64,000 nt of DNA from Rugalucina vietnamica (lineage: Eukaryota > Mollusca > Bivalvia > Lucinida > Lucinidae): contig OZ024874.1 in assembly GCA_964017185.1 (NCBI GenBank), positions 16,363,957 through 16,427,956 of the forward strand, written 5' to 3'. Below the pieces are notes generated by a model. That model was not told the DNA's origin, ran no database searches, and was given only the letters and a program-made list of their open reading frames with translations. A program made the position numbers and the translations under genes. Shown here piece after piece: positions 35,040 through 50,000 of this stretch. Each line of letters opens with the position of its first letter. The first letter of the stretch is position 1.

Positions 35040-38000
35040 GAATCGTAACAATATGTCCCCAAGAATTTTCGAGTTAAAGGGTTAAACGATGATTATTTTA
35101 GCTTTGTTACTGTATGATTCCTATTCATTGGATATTGGGGTAAGACTAGTAAAAAACTGATTTTCATTTCGATTAAAATTGAATGAGATTATTTGGTCGT
35201 CTTATATAATGCAAATCAGGAAAGATTTGCTCTGTGCTTGCGCACTTTTGAACCTCAAAATGATCAAGAAACAATGTCAGCTGCTCCCCTCTCCAAAATT
35301 CATGAAAAAGAAGTTAAGTTTCACGACAAACAAGCAAGTAATTTAAACCATCATAATTCCTATGTTTAATTGAAAGGGGGATAATTAAAATTTTATTCAC
35401 TTTTATTTCTTTAACGTGTGAGTCATCTGCTAAGAGGTACATGGTGATTTTTAATGGAGGTTTATAGCCATTTATTTGTTTGCGCATGCGTACTGTGCTT
35501 TACTACTTTTAGCATGCCTGTGGTCGGCATCGAATAACTCCTGAAATACTCATTGAAATGAAATTCTATTTCTTGTATTTGGAAGTCTGATATCTAATGC
35601 AGAAGAAGAAAATGCAATGATTTCTGATGATATCATAGCTTGCTCAAAATTTAGTGGAATAACACTGCTGCGCTTCTTTTTTGTTCAGTATAGTTTGGCT
35701 TCCGTAGCATGTTTCACCCTTTAGATTTCGTAATTGTGATGGCTTCTAGCGGCTCTATCTTTAAGTCAATATGTCGTTTGAGGCGTAAATATTCGTCGAT
35801 AAACTATCGACATCACGTGATATACGCGGACATCACGTAGTATGTGTTATTTTGATTTGAAAAGGTACAAGTAGACAAAGATCAGGAAAAGGCGCAATCA
35901 GAAAAAGATCCCCACTCCAAAAACCGAGATGGGAAAAAACTAAATTAACAATCAAGTACTTATACCATGAAAACATATCGTAAGCCGAATGGGCAGCTAT
36001 TTTCCCAATAGGTGGCCACTCAGTTACCTAAACTTAAATAAAAATATGAAAACATACATAAGGTGCCAAGCACAAAAATTAAAAAAAACACCAAGACATA
36101 AAACAGAAAGAACCACCACAGAAGTATCGCCTTGGAACGATCAGCAATATAAAATTACTTGCGGGCTTAAATCGATTTTACATGGTCATAACCTCACCCT
36201 CAGCTTCTGCAGTGGTTCATAACATTTAGTTAGTTCTTCGGTCCTCGTGGTGAATCTCTAACTAGTCAATGAAGCATCAAGAACAAACAGATAAATCACG
36301 ATAAACATCCTGATGAATCAAAACCGAGGACTCAACAGATTCAGTAAGACATTCTGCAAAATTAACACAGTTTACAAGTGACTTTTAGGCTGTACCTGAA
36401 ACGTCTAACATTTTCGCTGCAATGTCAAGATAATTTGCTATCTTTAGAGCATCAATGAAGGCAAGAAGACAGCTCGGCTCTTTCTGCAACAGTTTTCGTA
36501 AAAGCCAAACGACCCTTCCACGTCGCTGAGTAGATACTTTCAGTATTTCGTCGAACTCCGGTGCTTTGAATACTCGCTCTTGTACAAGTTTCTGCCGTAA
36601 CCTTGTAGGTTCGATTTCGTTCACTAGATAGGCATAATTGCTCAGAACATTCTTCCGTATGTCTGTAAAAATATGATGTGAATAACGCACAGCATGTTTA
36701 TTCTGGACAGCTTTAGAACATTAAGAAAAAGGCAAGCATCTTAATTAAATGATATATTGTGATCATGTAGACCACACGTTACAAGGTGGATTTAAAGGAT
36801 CTCAGTTTTATTTTGATTCCCTAAAATGACAATATTGTGTGGCAAATATTGAATTTATGCAACGCTATTGCTTGTCTATTCTGTGTTTAGAGTTTTGATC
36901 ATGTGAAATCAAATCAAGCATGTCCTCTCGACATGAAATGTTTGAAGTTAATCTTAATGCTCTTTTGGCGGTAGAAATGCCATTCGATGCCATAGAAAAA
37001 GACGAAAATTATTGTGGTAACCTCTATATTAATATTGTAAAATACCTTCTGTCGATACTCCCTTGTTCTCGTTTTCCTTACGACACAGCACATCCAGCAC
37101 AAATGTCATATTCTGCCTCTCCAGATCTTTAATGAATCTATCTATTGCAGTTTGTCCTTCTTTTAGCATGGCTTCGACAAATCTTTTACATCTAATCTTT
37201 CTTTGGTCAGAAGATATAATGTCTTCTGTCCTTATATTCTTGTTCTCAACACAAGAGACGAATAATTTTGGTTCAATTTCATTCTGGAGAAACGTCAGAT
37301 TTCGTCTGATTTCCTTTGGCCCGACTCGATACGATGTGGTGGTATCTATAACAAAGAGAAGAATTAAAACGTTGACGATATAGAGCATAGACCATCAAAA
37401 TAGGGATACGTTTTAATGGAAAATACTCTGTAGTGCTGCTTTAATATGTACATGTATTATTTAATATTTGGTATTTGATGAAAAATACTTCTTTGGAATA
37501 AGGCTTGCCAAATTTTAAATCTCGCTGGCTTACAGAATTTTCATCGTATATCGCTCAAATAATAGTCACATCTACATTTCTTTCGTAGTGTTTCATTGTA
37601 TATTTGACCTTTTTCACCCCTAGTAAACCTTATTTGCTTTCATGTCGATCCTTTGCTTACAGTGTCACTATTTCATTTGTTTCTCTTTGCAAAGGAATGA
37701 GCAAAACATGAAATTTATACTTTACAGTGTATATGGTGATACAGAATATCTGATACCATTTCAGCCTTCAATAATTTTGTTTTGGAAACATATGCAATAT
37801 TAATTATCCCATATTTGACGAATGGATTTTCCCATCATTATCAATTGGATGAGTCTTTCATTTTGAGGGGCATCAGGAGTGATTTTAAAATTTTATTCAA
37901 TAATTCGATGTAAATTCTCTACTACCATGTGACGCCGCGTTCTGCGGCGTCACATCTGGGGCTATTCTGTTTGCCTATGTCCCATAAAAGGGGCGCCAGG

Positions 38001-41000
38001 CTTAAATGAGTTAAAATCTACATCAAAATAATCTACAATAATTAAAGTTTTGTTTGATATACAATCATATGTATGTTGACGTATATTTTGTGCATTTTAG
38101 AGTCGATTGAGCATATACGAGGGTCATTCAATAAGTAATGCAATATTGGCCATAATGTTTTGTTTGAACACGTTATTTAAGTTTGATTTAGCTTTCTTGA
38201 AACATAAATTCAATTCGCCCTCTGCAAGACAGCTCAACACCTATTCACATGCTCTACTTCCTGTTGCCTAGCAACAATAGAACACTGTGCAAAGGCACTT
38301 GGCCACGACTCTTAAAACCGTTGCCATGGTGACAGGAAAACCAAAATAAACGTATTCTCTTTATTTTCTTACACCGAACTTAAAATAGTTGCATTTAAAA
38401 TTCAAGATAATGCAATCTGACTGATATATTTTAAATGACACCCAATCAAAGTTGAAATAAGGACTAAAATTTCTCGATTGAAGGGTGAAAAACGGGGGTA
38501 GAGATACAATTTCTGCTACAATTTGACATCTAGTTTGTTTAATCGAATATTTATACGCCTAGTTATATCTGCCATTGGCACTTTGTAAACCACTTGCTAT
38601 AAAATACAAATCTCAGATAACATATTTCGTTGCCTAGCAACAAAAATCTATGGAAAATGCATAAAACCGAAATCACAGGTTCTGGCGTTGCTAAGCAACA
38701 GTTGACACGCGTGGGGATGTATGAACATTGCAGTTGCCTAGAAAGCTCTGGCTAAGGTGACATTACACAAACATGTTCATAGAGAGCTATTTAAAACACC
38801 ACCAAAGAAATACCAAGGCTTTATGTTTATTTATTTAAGTTTTGAAAAGTGGTTTTCGCGGCTACGACACCTTCGCTGCCATTCTATGGTTGCTAAGCAA
38901 CATAAAGTGTATGGTCTGATTTAGTTGATGTTTATTTTCCTAAATACAGATTGAATCAAACTTTCAGAAGTTAAAAACACTACCTCTGTCAGATAAAAAT
39001 ACAGAAAAATATGCTACATATTGCATTACTTTTTGAATGACCTACGTGTAGATACAAATGGCTTGCCTTTATCTTTCTCTGTCACAGTTCTTAACAAATC
39101 CAGCTGCCCATTTGCTTTTATTTGCTTCTCAAACAAACAAATTGCTCTTTCTGGTAATGACAAAAGCTTCCGTAGGAAAGCCTCTGTTTTCGTCGAAGAA
39201 GAATTGTGACCATCGTTCATTTGAGAAAATTCCTCTCTTGCAGCAAAATCTATTAGTTTGGAACTAGAGAACACTTTAAGGTAGCTCGTTACGTCTTGCA
39301 ATTCTCTTTCCATGAACGTAAAATACTTGACAATGAACTTCTTTGATAATCTGCATGTGCATTTTTCTAAAATGAATAAATAATTGGTACAGCTGTTTAA
39401 TCATGAAAGAGATTCACTAGTTGAAAAAGCATCCTTATGGTATCAAGGGAAATGTTAAAGTGTTAAAGTTTAATGAAACTTTGGACAATATAGCAGATGG
39501 CCCAACTCAGCTTCCAAACAGCAGGTATTCCGTGTAACACACACACTATGAACAATTTACACTGCAATGTAAAATAACTTATCGTTCGTTTGTATATTTA
39601 TTATATTCTCAAGGTTTGGCAACTTCCTCTTTGAAACGAAAACGGACAGTGCACTGGCGTTTTTCTCTAATTGTAAGTTGTAAGCGTGAAAAAAATAACT
39701 GAGATTGAAACAAAGCATGTATATTTTACACACATTCGAAGATAGTTTTACTAATAGATAAAACAGAACATACTTGCTATCAGACTCCTTTCAGGGACCA
39801 GCAGTTCGATGTTTACTTTCTGGATGTCTCTTTCTTTTAGCGTTTGTAGCTGCTCTTGAGTGAATATTTGATTGACTAGCCTCTGCAAGTTTATATTGTT
39901 ATCTAGTAAGTCTATGAACTTGGAAACTGTTTCTTCTGATAACGCGTCAAACTTGATGCGGATGGAAGAGTATTCAAACCCTGACAAAGAAGCACTCCCT
40001 ATTTCCATCGCCTGCAAATGAGAAAAAAATGTTGACAAGGATGTGTATCAACTGTCATCATAGGATCATAATATGCATGTTGCTTACTGACAGGGATAGA
40101 GTACTCGTACGTGTACTTGTACGCGTACCATTTGAGTACAATTTTTACAGTACTCAAGAACAGTGTTCAGCGAAATTTGTAAGTACTAGTACTTATGCCA
40201 AGGTTACATTTGCGTCGATCATCGTACGGTTTTTCGGTCTGCGATTTTCACTACGATTTTTAGACATCGTTGGTGATCGTGGGCTACGACGTATGTGTTT
40301 ATAATTTATACTGGCATCGTACGATTTCTTGCTGTGCCTTTTGTAAACGTTCTGATACAAAAACGAAGATGCAAAAAATGACATCTTACGATCATCGCAA
40401 GCTAATCCTAGCCCAAATGTAATCTAGGCATTACTCAAGTATTGATACAAAATGCCCTGTAGATGAGAAAGCGTAAGGCTGAGTACTTTCTGAGCACTTT
40501 CAATGTTTAACTTTGAATAGATCAAAGATCATGTCAATTTATTAGAATGTACTTCTTTTCTATAAAAAGTTTATTAGGTCAGTAAGGGTACAGTGTCCTT
40601 TGGTCAGTCTTATTATGTATCAAATTCCAGTGGTAATAAATAATTATCCTTTGCATTGACTGGCTATTGTTATATTTCCACACCTTCTACTACATGTGAT
40701 TTCTTAGAGTATTGTCACACTTGCTATCCTGACGTCACAAATCTGACAGGTTTAAATTTTTTACATGCATGTAAATATGATTATCCAAACCTTCTTGTAT
40801 TATGATTATCCAAACTTTCTTGTATTATTGTAACTACTGTTACAATGAATATGCTAAAAGTTCATTTTATTCAATTATATATCATACCGAAGCATGCGAA
40901 ATACTGCTAAAACATATTTAAAGCAATGTGCCTTATAATGGATACATCTAGAAAACTAAATATACAGTTAGTAGTTTGTGAGATGCTTTCATCAAACCAT

Positions 41001-44000
41001 AAACGAAACTAAGTTTCTGAGATTTCACCACAATCTAGACTTGTATGAAGATTAATAGATGCACTGTTATACTGTTAAATACTGCTTTAATAGTGTTTCA
41101 ACCAACGATACCTATAGGAGGAAACTAATCAGTTGATAGTTTAGTACGCTTGACCTTCCTACAATGTGTCGACTTCATAGTTTTTGTTTCTCTATCTAGA
41201 ATATACAAATTATTCGGATTTCAAGGTTTTACATTGATCAGTGATTAAATCACATTCACTTAATATGCCTCTTGAAATGAGATGGCAATCCAATAAAATG
41301 GTTGATTTCGCCATTTTACACATTTAATAACATTGTTGTAACTTAGCTTCATTGAACGTACGAGGGGTGTTCTTTAATTCTTGTCATCGACTCAATTTCT
41401 CCTATACCAGAATCTGTACCAGAGCAAAAAATTTGGTAATTGTAGATGGGTTCTTTGTGATATTGAAATCACCCAATAATTTTATGACGGTGCAATTGCT
41501 CATAGCAAACTGAGACTCTAAAGAGAGGCACCCTTATGACACTGCTAATACCTTCTTCATCCTGTCCCAATAAACAGCATAATGTTTGAATTAAAATTTT
41601 ATACCTTTGGGATCTCCATTACCTTGCAAGCGCATTGGTGAAAAGTAATTTTCTTAAAACAGAAATTACAATTTTTACGACAGCTGTAAACATAGTACTA
41701 TGCCAGTTTTTACGTGTTGATAAATTGATTGAACATCGCAATAGAAGTTTCAGAGCATAATAATTTCCTGTCCAGTTATGACTCATCCAAAATGTTAATG
41801 CTGCTTTGTGTCAGATCTTTGCTGTTTCCATTGATATAAGTTTTGGATTATTTATCCACTAAAATCTTGGTTTATGAGTAATAACATTTTGAAAGATAAC
41901 ACAAAATGTCAGTGAAAGCGCTGTCCATACCACAATAATAGCATGTACAAATACTACTACAACTTCAAAAAATCTATTTACTCGATAAGTTCTCAGTAGA
42001 CGCGTTTTGGTTGACCTTTTCAATCATGAAATTTGACAGTGTTTCTATTATGATAGAGACGGGCAGCTCTCTAAGAAATTAAGCACCTGCTCCACCTTAT
42101 ATGTGAAGGAAATGTTAAATTGCCTGTATAGTAACTTACAGCGAATGTCGATTTAGACCATTTTAGACAAACTTGAGATAGATATCAATTTGAGATATTC
42201 ACCACACAATCCAATTGACAAAATTTAAAACTACGAAAAGGTGTAACCTGCGCGGTGATTTTGAATGACGTATATTTAAGATATTATGACGTCATAAAGC
42301 AGGAGCAATAACTCTATAAAGTCAAAATAAAAATATTATACAAAAGTGTTTTCTGTTGCTCATATGAATGACAACATAATGTGTAAAATAAAAGTGGGCC
42401 TGTATATACTACTGCGAAAGTTATAGCCTTTCCTATACTAGGGACCGAAATAACATTTTGTAAATTAACTGAAAATTAACACAGTGTCATTACTGTACCC
42501 TGTTTTAAAATACGATTACTATATGACCGTGCGTCGGACAGCAATAATTTGGATACCAGTCTGATCAGAAAAGATCTGGCTTTCACCACATATGAACAAC
42601 AGTCTCATTGATTGTCCACAGAAAAAATAATCAAGCAAGTGACAAGTATTAAAGAACACCCCTCGTACATGCAGCCAAGACATTTGGAAATCCCTAGATA
42701 ATCTTTAGTGAATAAAATATAAAGGTTGATCCTTTGGAAGCAGCAAAAACATTCAAAGGGAGATAGTATGGACTATATTGTACAATTTCGGGTAAAGAAC
42801 CCTCATCAGTAGCCTTTTTAAAACCGGCGACGAAAGCCAGACTATTGCACTGTAATTTCGAAATTTTACACGAAGTCTACATCAAAGACATATTCCTAAA
42901 CGGGGTCAAATAATTTCAAACATTGCTTAGAAGTATGTTTCTAAACGTGAGTGTTTTGAACACTCTGAATATCTTTACTGATCTCAAAAAACCTGAATAA
43001 AAATATAATCTGCACTATGGATGATAATCTTTAGTGACTATTTACCTCTTCTTCCAATAATAAATTGAAGACGCTGTTGTTAGATATAACTGCAGACATT
43101 TCCACGTCCGATGCCGAGTTTTCTCCGATGGTATTCAATTTCAATTCCATCATATTAGCACTGATACTTCGGTTTGCTAAAAAGCATAAAAATGACACTT
43201 AAATTAAATTATCATATAGGCATATTACAGAGCCAAAGGAGGTAAAACTATATTTAAATCAGCTAACGAAAATTATACGATATTGATTAAATATTTGTTT
43301 ACATTGAGTTAATCCACACTTTTTAGACCAGTCACTGAGAATCTCATTTAAATGTATCTGTTTTTTGTCTTCAGTACACTAGTACTATGCATGAAGGCCA
43401 AGACACAACGAAGTATGTCTTTAGTGGCTGTACTTTCCATACAATGAAAACAAAGACATAGACAAACTGCACTTTGTCACAAAGCTGAGTTCAATCTTTT
43501 TTGCACTAAAACGTCATGTTATTGCTAGTTAACTTGCACTGCTGATCCCATTATAGATTCACATAATAGATGTATAAAGGCAAATTTTCATGATGTGGTT
43601 TAGTCCATGCTTTCATACTGCCATAATAAGGTGATTATCACATCTCTGCAAGGGGTCATAAAGAGGCCCCTAAAGGAAAATACCTGTAGTTCCAATGTCT
43701 ATTGATTTTATGGTCCTTGATTACCTGTGCAATAAAACTGCCTCCCTCTGCAATCAATATTGAATTGTCCTACCTGTATTCTGAGTTATTGTCAGGGCAC
43801 TAGTTTTTCTAATGCTCTGTCCCTATTCTAATGACCGTCAATAGACATGGATTTAGGTCTTAACGAGAAGTGAACACATTAATGAGAAAGTGGATAGGCC
43901 ATACCGCGGTTTCGACTATTAAAGTCTCGTCAGTGACCCTTTAGATTTGGCAACATGGAGCCAAAGATAATTACTGAAATTTCGCAACTTTCAACAGGGA

Positions 44001-47000
44001 AGTGGGTACAAAGACTAGTATTATCTAAATGGGACCAAATATATTAAACAGTGGTTATAAAATGAATCTTGTCCGATAATAACTTTCTGATTTCTCAGAA
44101 TATACTCGCTGATCTCAAAGGACCAAAAAAAATATAACCTGCACTATGGATGATGTACGGGGAGATTTTAGGGCCGCCACACGGCACAACACCAGCTGCA
44201 GTAATAGCAAATAAAATTAAAACTGAGATCCTTAAAGAGCAGTGAACACATTAATGAGAAAGGGGATGGGCCATACATTTTCATTCGCCTTCGGCTCTTG
44301 AGGTCATAATGAAAGGTCAGTGAAAGTGTGGTATAATTTACAAAACACTGAACTGCAAGCAAAAACCAGTTGATTATCTATAACTAAATTAAATATTTTT
44401 ATAGAATCGTCTCTTACCCAACTATTAATGCACAAATTTATACTAAAACAAGATCGTAACTCGAATACTGTATTTAAACACTTTTAAAATAATTGTGCGT
44501 ATGTATTGTTTAGCGTCTGACTGACTCTTATACACCTCGTGGACTTCCATTGACAAAATAGAGTCAGATGCTTCGAAGATCGAAACCAATACTGTTTATA
44601 GATCAAAGCAATATTATACGAAAAGGTACAAGTAGGCAATGATCAGGGAAAGGCGCAATCACTCCAAAAATAGAGGTAGAAAATTCTAAATTGACAATTA
44701 GGCACTTATGATTAGAAAACATATCATAAGCCGAGTGAGCAGATATTTTCCAATAGGCGGCCACTCAGTTACCCGAACTTAAATAAAATATGAAAACGTA
44801 TATAAGGTTCAAACAGCACAAAAATCGATTCCAAAACATAAAACAAATGGAACCACAACAGAGGAATCGCCTTGGAAAAATCAGAAATATAAAATTACAA
44901 GGGGGGGGGTGCTGAAACCGGTTTTACAGGCGCCTTAACTCCCCCTCATCTTCTGCAGTGGTTCACAACATTTAGTTAGTTCGTGGTGAATCTCTAACTA
45001 GTCAATGAATCATCAAGGACAAACAAATAAATCACGATGAACACCATGATGAATCAAAACCGAGGACTCAAAGATTCAGTTAGCTGAAATGACCTCAGGT
45101 AAAGGCGTCTTTAACCCAACATTAAATTTAGAAATCAATTCATAGTGTCTGCGATAAATGTCGAAGTTTATGATAACGATAGCCCTGCTGGAGAAGTTTG
45201 GCTGTTAAACATTTATTACACGCGTTGAAGTCCGCTACATGATTGCAGACTCAAGCAATCCTAATAAGTTGCGAAATGTATACACCATAAGAAACACGGC
45301 GAAGAACGCCACCATCCAAAACCGGAAAATTTACTATATCAAATTAAAATCATCGCGTTTATCCAATTTTAGAAGAAACAGATCCATTTGCAATAGACAG
45401 ATGTAAATTCGAAAATGGGGATTCGGTATCTGAGCCAACTGTAGTTCAGGTGGATAAAATTGATTGACCATGCCTGTCAATGTTCAAAAGGTCATCGAGG
45501 TACCTAGAAGTCGAATTACAAGCCTCGATAATATCAGCTTGATTGACACGGTTATGAGAATCAATGTAATCTCTTTCGTAACAGTATAAAATAAATCAGC
45601 TTCAAGAGGGGTGCAATTTGTACCCATCGGAATTTTCAACAATTTGTCTGTATAACTTGCTTCCGAATCTTATATAAATATTATTCAGGCGATAGGATAA
45701 GGCGTCTCGTACATTCTGACATGACTAAAGTGTATATCGACATTGGTCAGAGAAAGTGAAAAAAGGTTTTCTTTCATTTCAGGCCAAATAAAGTGAACCA
45801 TAGTTATTTAATGCTCTTTCAAAGGTCCACTCTATCAAATCGAGAAGTTTTTATTTATTCAGATTTTGCGACGATGTGGTATACACAGAAGAAAAATCAT
45901 ATGTGGACAAGCACGTCGCATGGAACCCTCTGCATTTCAGTTTACTGAGCACCTCGCCAGAATCTTTATTGACCAAAACCAAAACCTACTTTGCCTACTT
46001 ACACCGTTTTATTTGAAGATTTATACACCGTCTCAAAGTATCGTATGACACGAGATTTGATAGCAGTAAGACAGGAAAGCAATAGTTTAGAAAGTTCAGT
46101 GGTAGTACAAGAACTAGAATTTGCAATAATTTACTTTTATGCGGTCTTTAATAAAGCTTAGGCAACCAACCTAAGTGGAAGTGTCATAAACGATGAACAG
46201 TAGTTTAACTGGTATTTTTCTTCCATGGATTTCACATCCGCTGCAGATAAATGATTATTCCCTCTTTATAACAGCCATTTCGGTTCTAGCTAGGATCTTG
46301 AAATCAATAAACATGGATTTCCTCCTTTTTACAGGCCGTTTGCAAAGTTAAGAAATATGATAATTGCTTTATAAGTCAAATCAAAACTGTGTGTCTTGGT
46401 ATATATCTTATAAAAGAATTAGCAATAATACTCAGTCTGAAATAACACTTACTGTTCCTTTCGTTTGCCGGAACAGTCGAAATGTGGCCATGGCGTGGCA
46501 TTAGCTCCAGAGAAAGTTCATTTACTGAAAAGAAACGAAAGTTAACTTTCACATATAAACGCAACATATTTCAAAGCAAACCGACACACATATTGATTAT
46601 CATACGCCATTCAAAAACTTATGGTTTCATTTTTTATCATTTTTTCTTGGAAATAATTTTAAAATAAATATGAAATCGTAATATAAATCAGTGAATCGCA
46701 ATCTGCCTTTCAAAATCTCACGATAATTGCGAAATTTCACATTAAAGATACCGTATGGTTTATCTTTATTATATAAGCATTAATTGTGTTTAAATTTGCG
46801 TTGAACATCATTGCTCTAAACGTTATACATACTCAGTTGTACAACATTTAGCCAAAAATCCTCAGCACTGATGATAAAATGTGATTTAAGAATTGTATAA
46901 TAACAATCAAAGACGAACACATACGTGGCAATATGCTATCTAGCTGTTTATTTTTTAGCTGGTTGGCAAGCTCTGGGTATGATGCTTTCAGTGCAGTTTC

Positions 47001-50000
47001 AAACAGACTGAAATTCTTCCTTCCGCCGCGCTTAACATGATCGACTAGTATCTTAACCCTCGTGTGTCTTGAAGGTGTCACATAAATGTCTTCATGGTCC
47101 ATGAATGAGAGAAACCCGGAAACCAGTAAATCGTCTATAATATCTCGTGGCTCTAGATTGTCCTCTAAGCCTTTGGCTAGAAACTGCAGTTCGCTGATGA
47201 TCATTTCTGAATCCGGAGTCATGGGGTGTTTAAGTGGAAGTAACAGGTGACACTGCAGGGGATAAGGTACATGTATAAAAAGCAATTGCTTTACTCCAGT
47301 GTAACACGGTTATAGGTAAGATAATGAACGTGGCCCAGAATTACAATCTTCCCTCAAAGTTATGGGACACATTAGTTAAGATGGCGAATTCAAAAAGATG
47401 TACAGGGTGTCACAAAAACGCAACCGCTACTAAAAAGTGCATAATTTTTTCAATAATATAGATATAAGTGAGATATATAATACAATAGTAGTTCTATTAT
47501 ATGTAATCCTTAAACTGACACCCGTTTTGCTAGGTGGTTCTTCAACAGAAAGTGACGTCATAGTAAATCTGTGATGTCACTTCCTGTTGTTTGCTGCAAC
47601 TTGCAATCCCGGAAATGGAAAGCCGTTAACAAAATACAATTTCCAAACGTTCTTAAGGCTTTATTATCTCTTACAAGGGGTATAACCTTGAGACAAATGC
47701 CATAATAATCAGAAAATTAAGAGAACTACTTCAAAAATGGACAACATTTGCTGAAAACTGCATTCCAAAATAGGAAGTGGGCAACCATCAAAAGTGTCAT
47801 GTAAAATTTCCAAAACTCCGAAAGCAGTCATTTGCAATAAAGTCGGTAGTTCTGGGTATAGGTGTAGTACATAATAACAATTCTTATATCTCTGAAGACA
47901 TTGTTTTGAAGCAAAGTTTGATATAGTTTTCTGTAAAAGTAAAACAGGCATTGTAGCGGCTACATTCTATTGGGAAATTTTACATGACACTTTTGATCTT
48001 TCTTGAATTGTCAAGCACTTCCTATTTTGGAATAAATTTGCATTGTGGCAACTTTATCCACTTTTATCCATTTTAAGAAGAAATTAAGGCTTGAGAACAT
48101 TTGAAAATTGCATTTTGTTAAATGCTTTCCATTTCATCGATTGCAAGTTGCAACATACAACAGGAAGTGACGTCACTTCCTGTTGAAGAACCACCTAGCA
48201 AAACGGGTGTCAGATTAAGGATCAAATATAATAGAACTACTATTGTGTTAACTATCTTACTTATATATATATTATTAAAAAAGTTATGCACTGTTTAGTA
48301 GCGGTTGCGTTTTTGGACACCCTGTATATAAATAAAAATTAAAACTGAGGTGAACACATCAATGAGAAAGGGGATGGGCCATACCGCGGTTTCGACTATT
48401 AAAGTTTCGTCAGTGACCCTTTAGATTTGGCAACATGGTGCCAAAGAGCATTACTGTAATTTTGCAACTTTCAACAAACTAGTCGATACAAAGACTAGTA
48501 TTATATAAATGGCACTAAATATATTAAACATTGGTTAGAAAATGAATCTTAACCGATAATAAAATTTTGATTTCTCAGAATATCCTCGCTGAACTCAACG
48601 GACCAACAAGAAAATATAACCTGCACTATGAATGATGTACAGGAGACTTTTAAGGGCCGTCACACGGCACAACACCAGCTGCAGTAATAGCAAATAAAAA
48701 TTAAACCTGAGATCCTTTAAGAGCAGGGAACACATCAATCAGAAAGGGGATGGGCCATACCGCGGTTTCGACTATTAATTTCTCATCAGTGACCCTTAAG
48801 ATTTGGCAACATGGAGCCAAAGAGAGTTACTGAAATTTTGCAACTTTCAACAAACTAGTCGATACAAAGTCTAGTATTATCTCAATGGGACCAAATAAAC
48901 TATAAGACTTAAGTTTAGCAATTTTTTCATTCATCATAATTTTCAAAATCAAATGTTTGAAAACTTTTCATACGCTTTTAATATGTCAAGTGATGTTCAA
49001 ATTCATGTTTCGAGACGAGTTTGTGTGCTTTTCTCATGTCCATGAGTTTCTACGTTACGTTTAAAAAATCATGCAAATCACGTGCCTAGCATTCCACGTG
49101 CGTCACATGTTATCAATTTTTGCCTTGTTTGATTGATAAGAGTGTCATAATGAATAAACCGGAATGACATTCGAAAAATTCCGTGAGGGGACGCCGTCAT
49201 GGCCTGACGTTAAACCAGCGTAGCATGAAGATCAATATGATAAGTGCAGACATGAAGAAAAAGGAAGCCAATTGAAATTTCTAAGCTTACTAGAGTACGA
49301 TACAGTCTCCTAAAACCATATTCCATCAGCTGATATCATCAAAAACCGGCATCATGACGCCAGACAACGTAAGGCTATCATGATATAGGGCAATGCCAAT
49401 TTGACGTCATAGTGACGTAATCGATTTTTAGGCAACCTTCGAGCATCAGGTTTGATAATTTGCGGCATGGAAAGATGGATTTGTATTGGAACAGCTGACA
49501 GGAAACAGCCTGCGTGGTGCGAACACCTTGAATATCGCCGTTACGTTTTTGGTCCTGTAAACGTTAAACGTAAACGTGCAAGACTAGACTTGACACCACA
49601 TCAAACCTTATTGGCCTACTAAGCGAATGTTTTCTCGTGAAAGCGAAATCGCACGTCATTTCAGCAATTAAACACATATTAGTTCAACTCGGGAGAAAGA
49701 CCAGGGAACAAAATGACGTCAGTTACGTCATACACCGGGGGCGTTACCTGGTACCATAATGGAATCAAATCTCTACGATCATGGTACTGTACCCTTTTTG
49801 AGCACAAGAAGATGTTAAAATGACTGTTTTAGGAATAAAAGGTTAACTTTTCATATGCCGAGAAACAATGTGAATTTTGAGGTGACACCCCTGTAAACTT
49901 TGACGTAGTGTAATTGCGTCCGGAGAAGATGGATTTCCGAGGAAAAGTAAAAATTGTGGTTTCTTAAGGATTAAAGATTGATGGGTTGAAGTGTTTAGTT

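Noticed and set aside
47207-47252. Longer CARD 2 exon starting at the stronger acceptor ccctgcag|
   Set aside because: It is phase 0 and would break the frame with exon 5; the shorter phase 1 form joins cleanly. It could still be real if an extra exon lies between.
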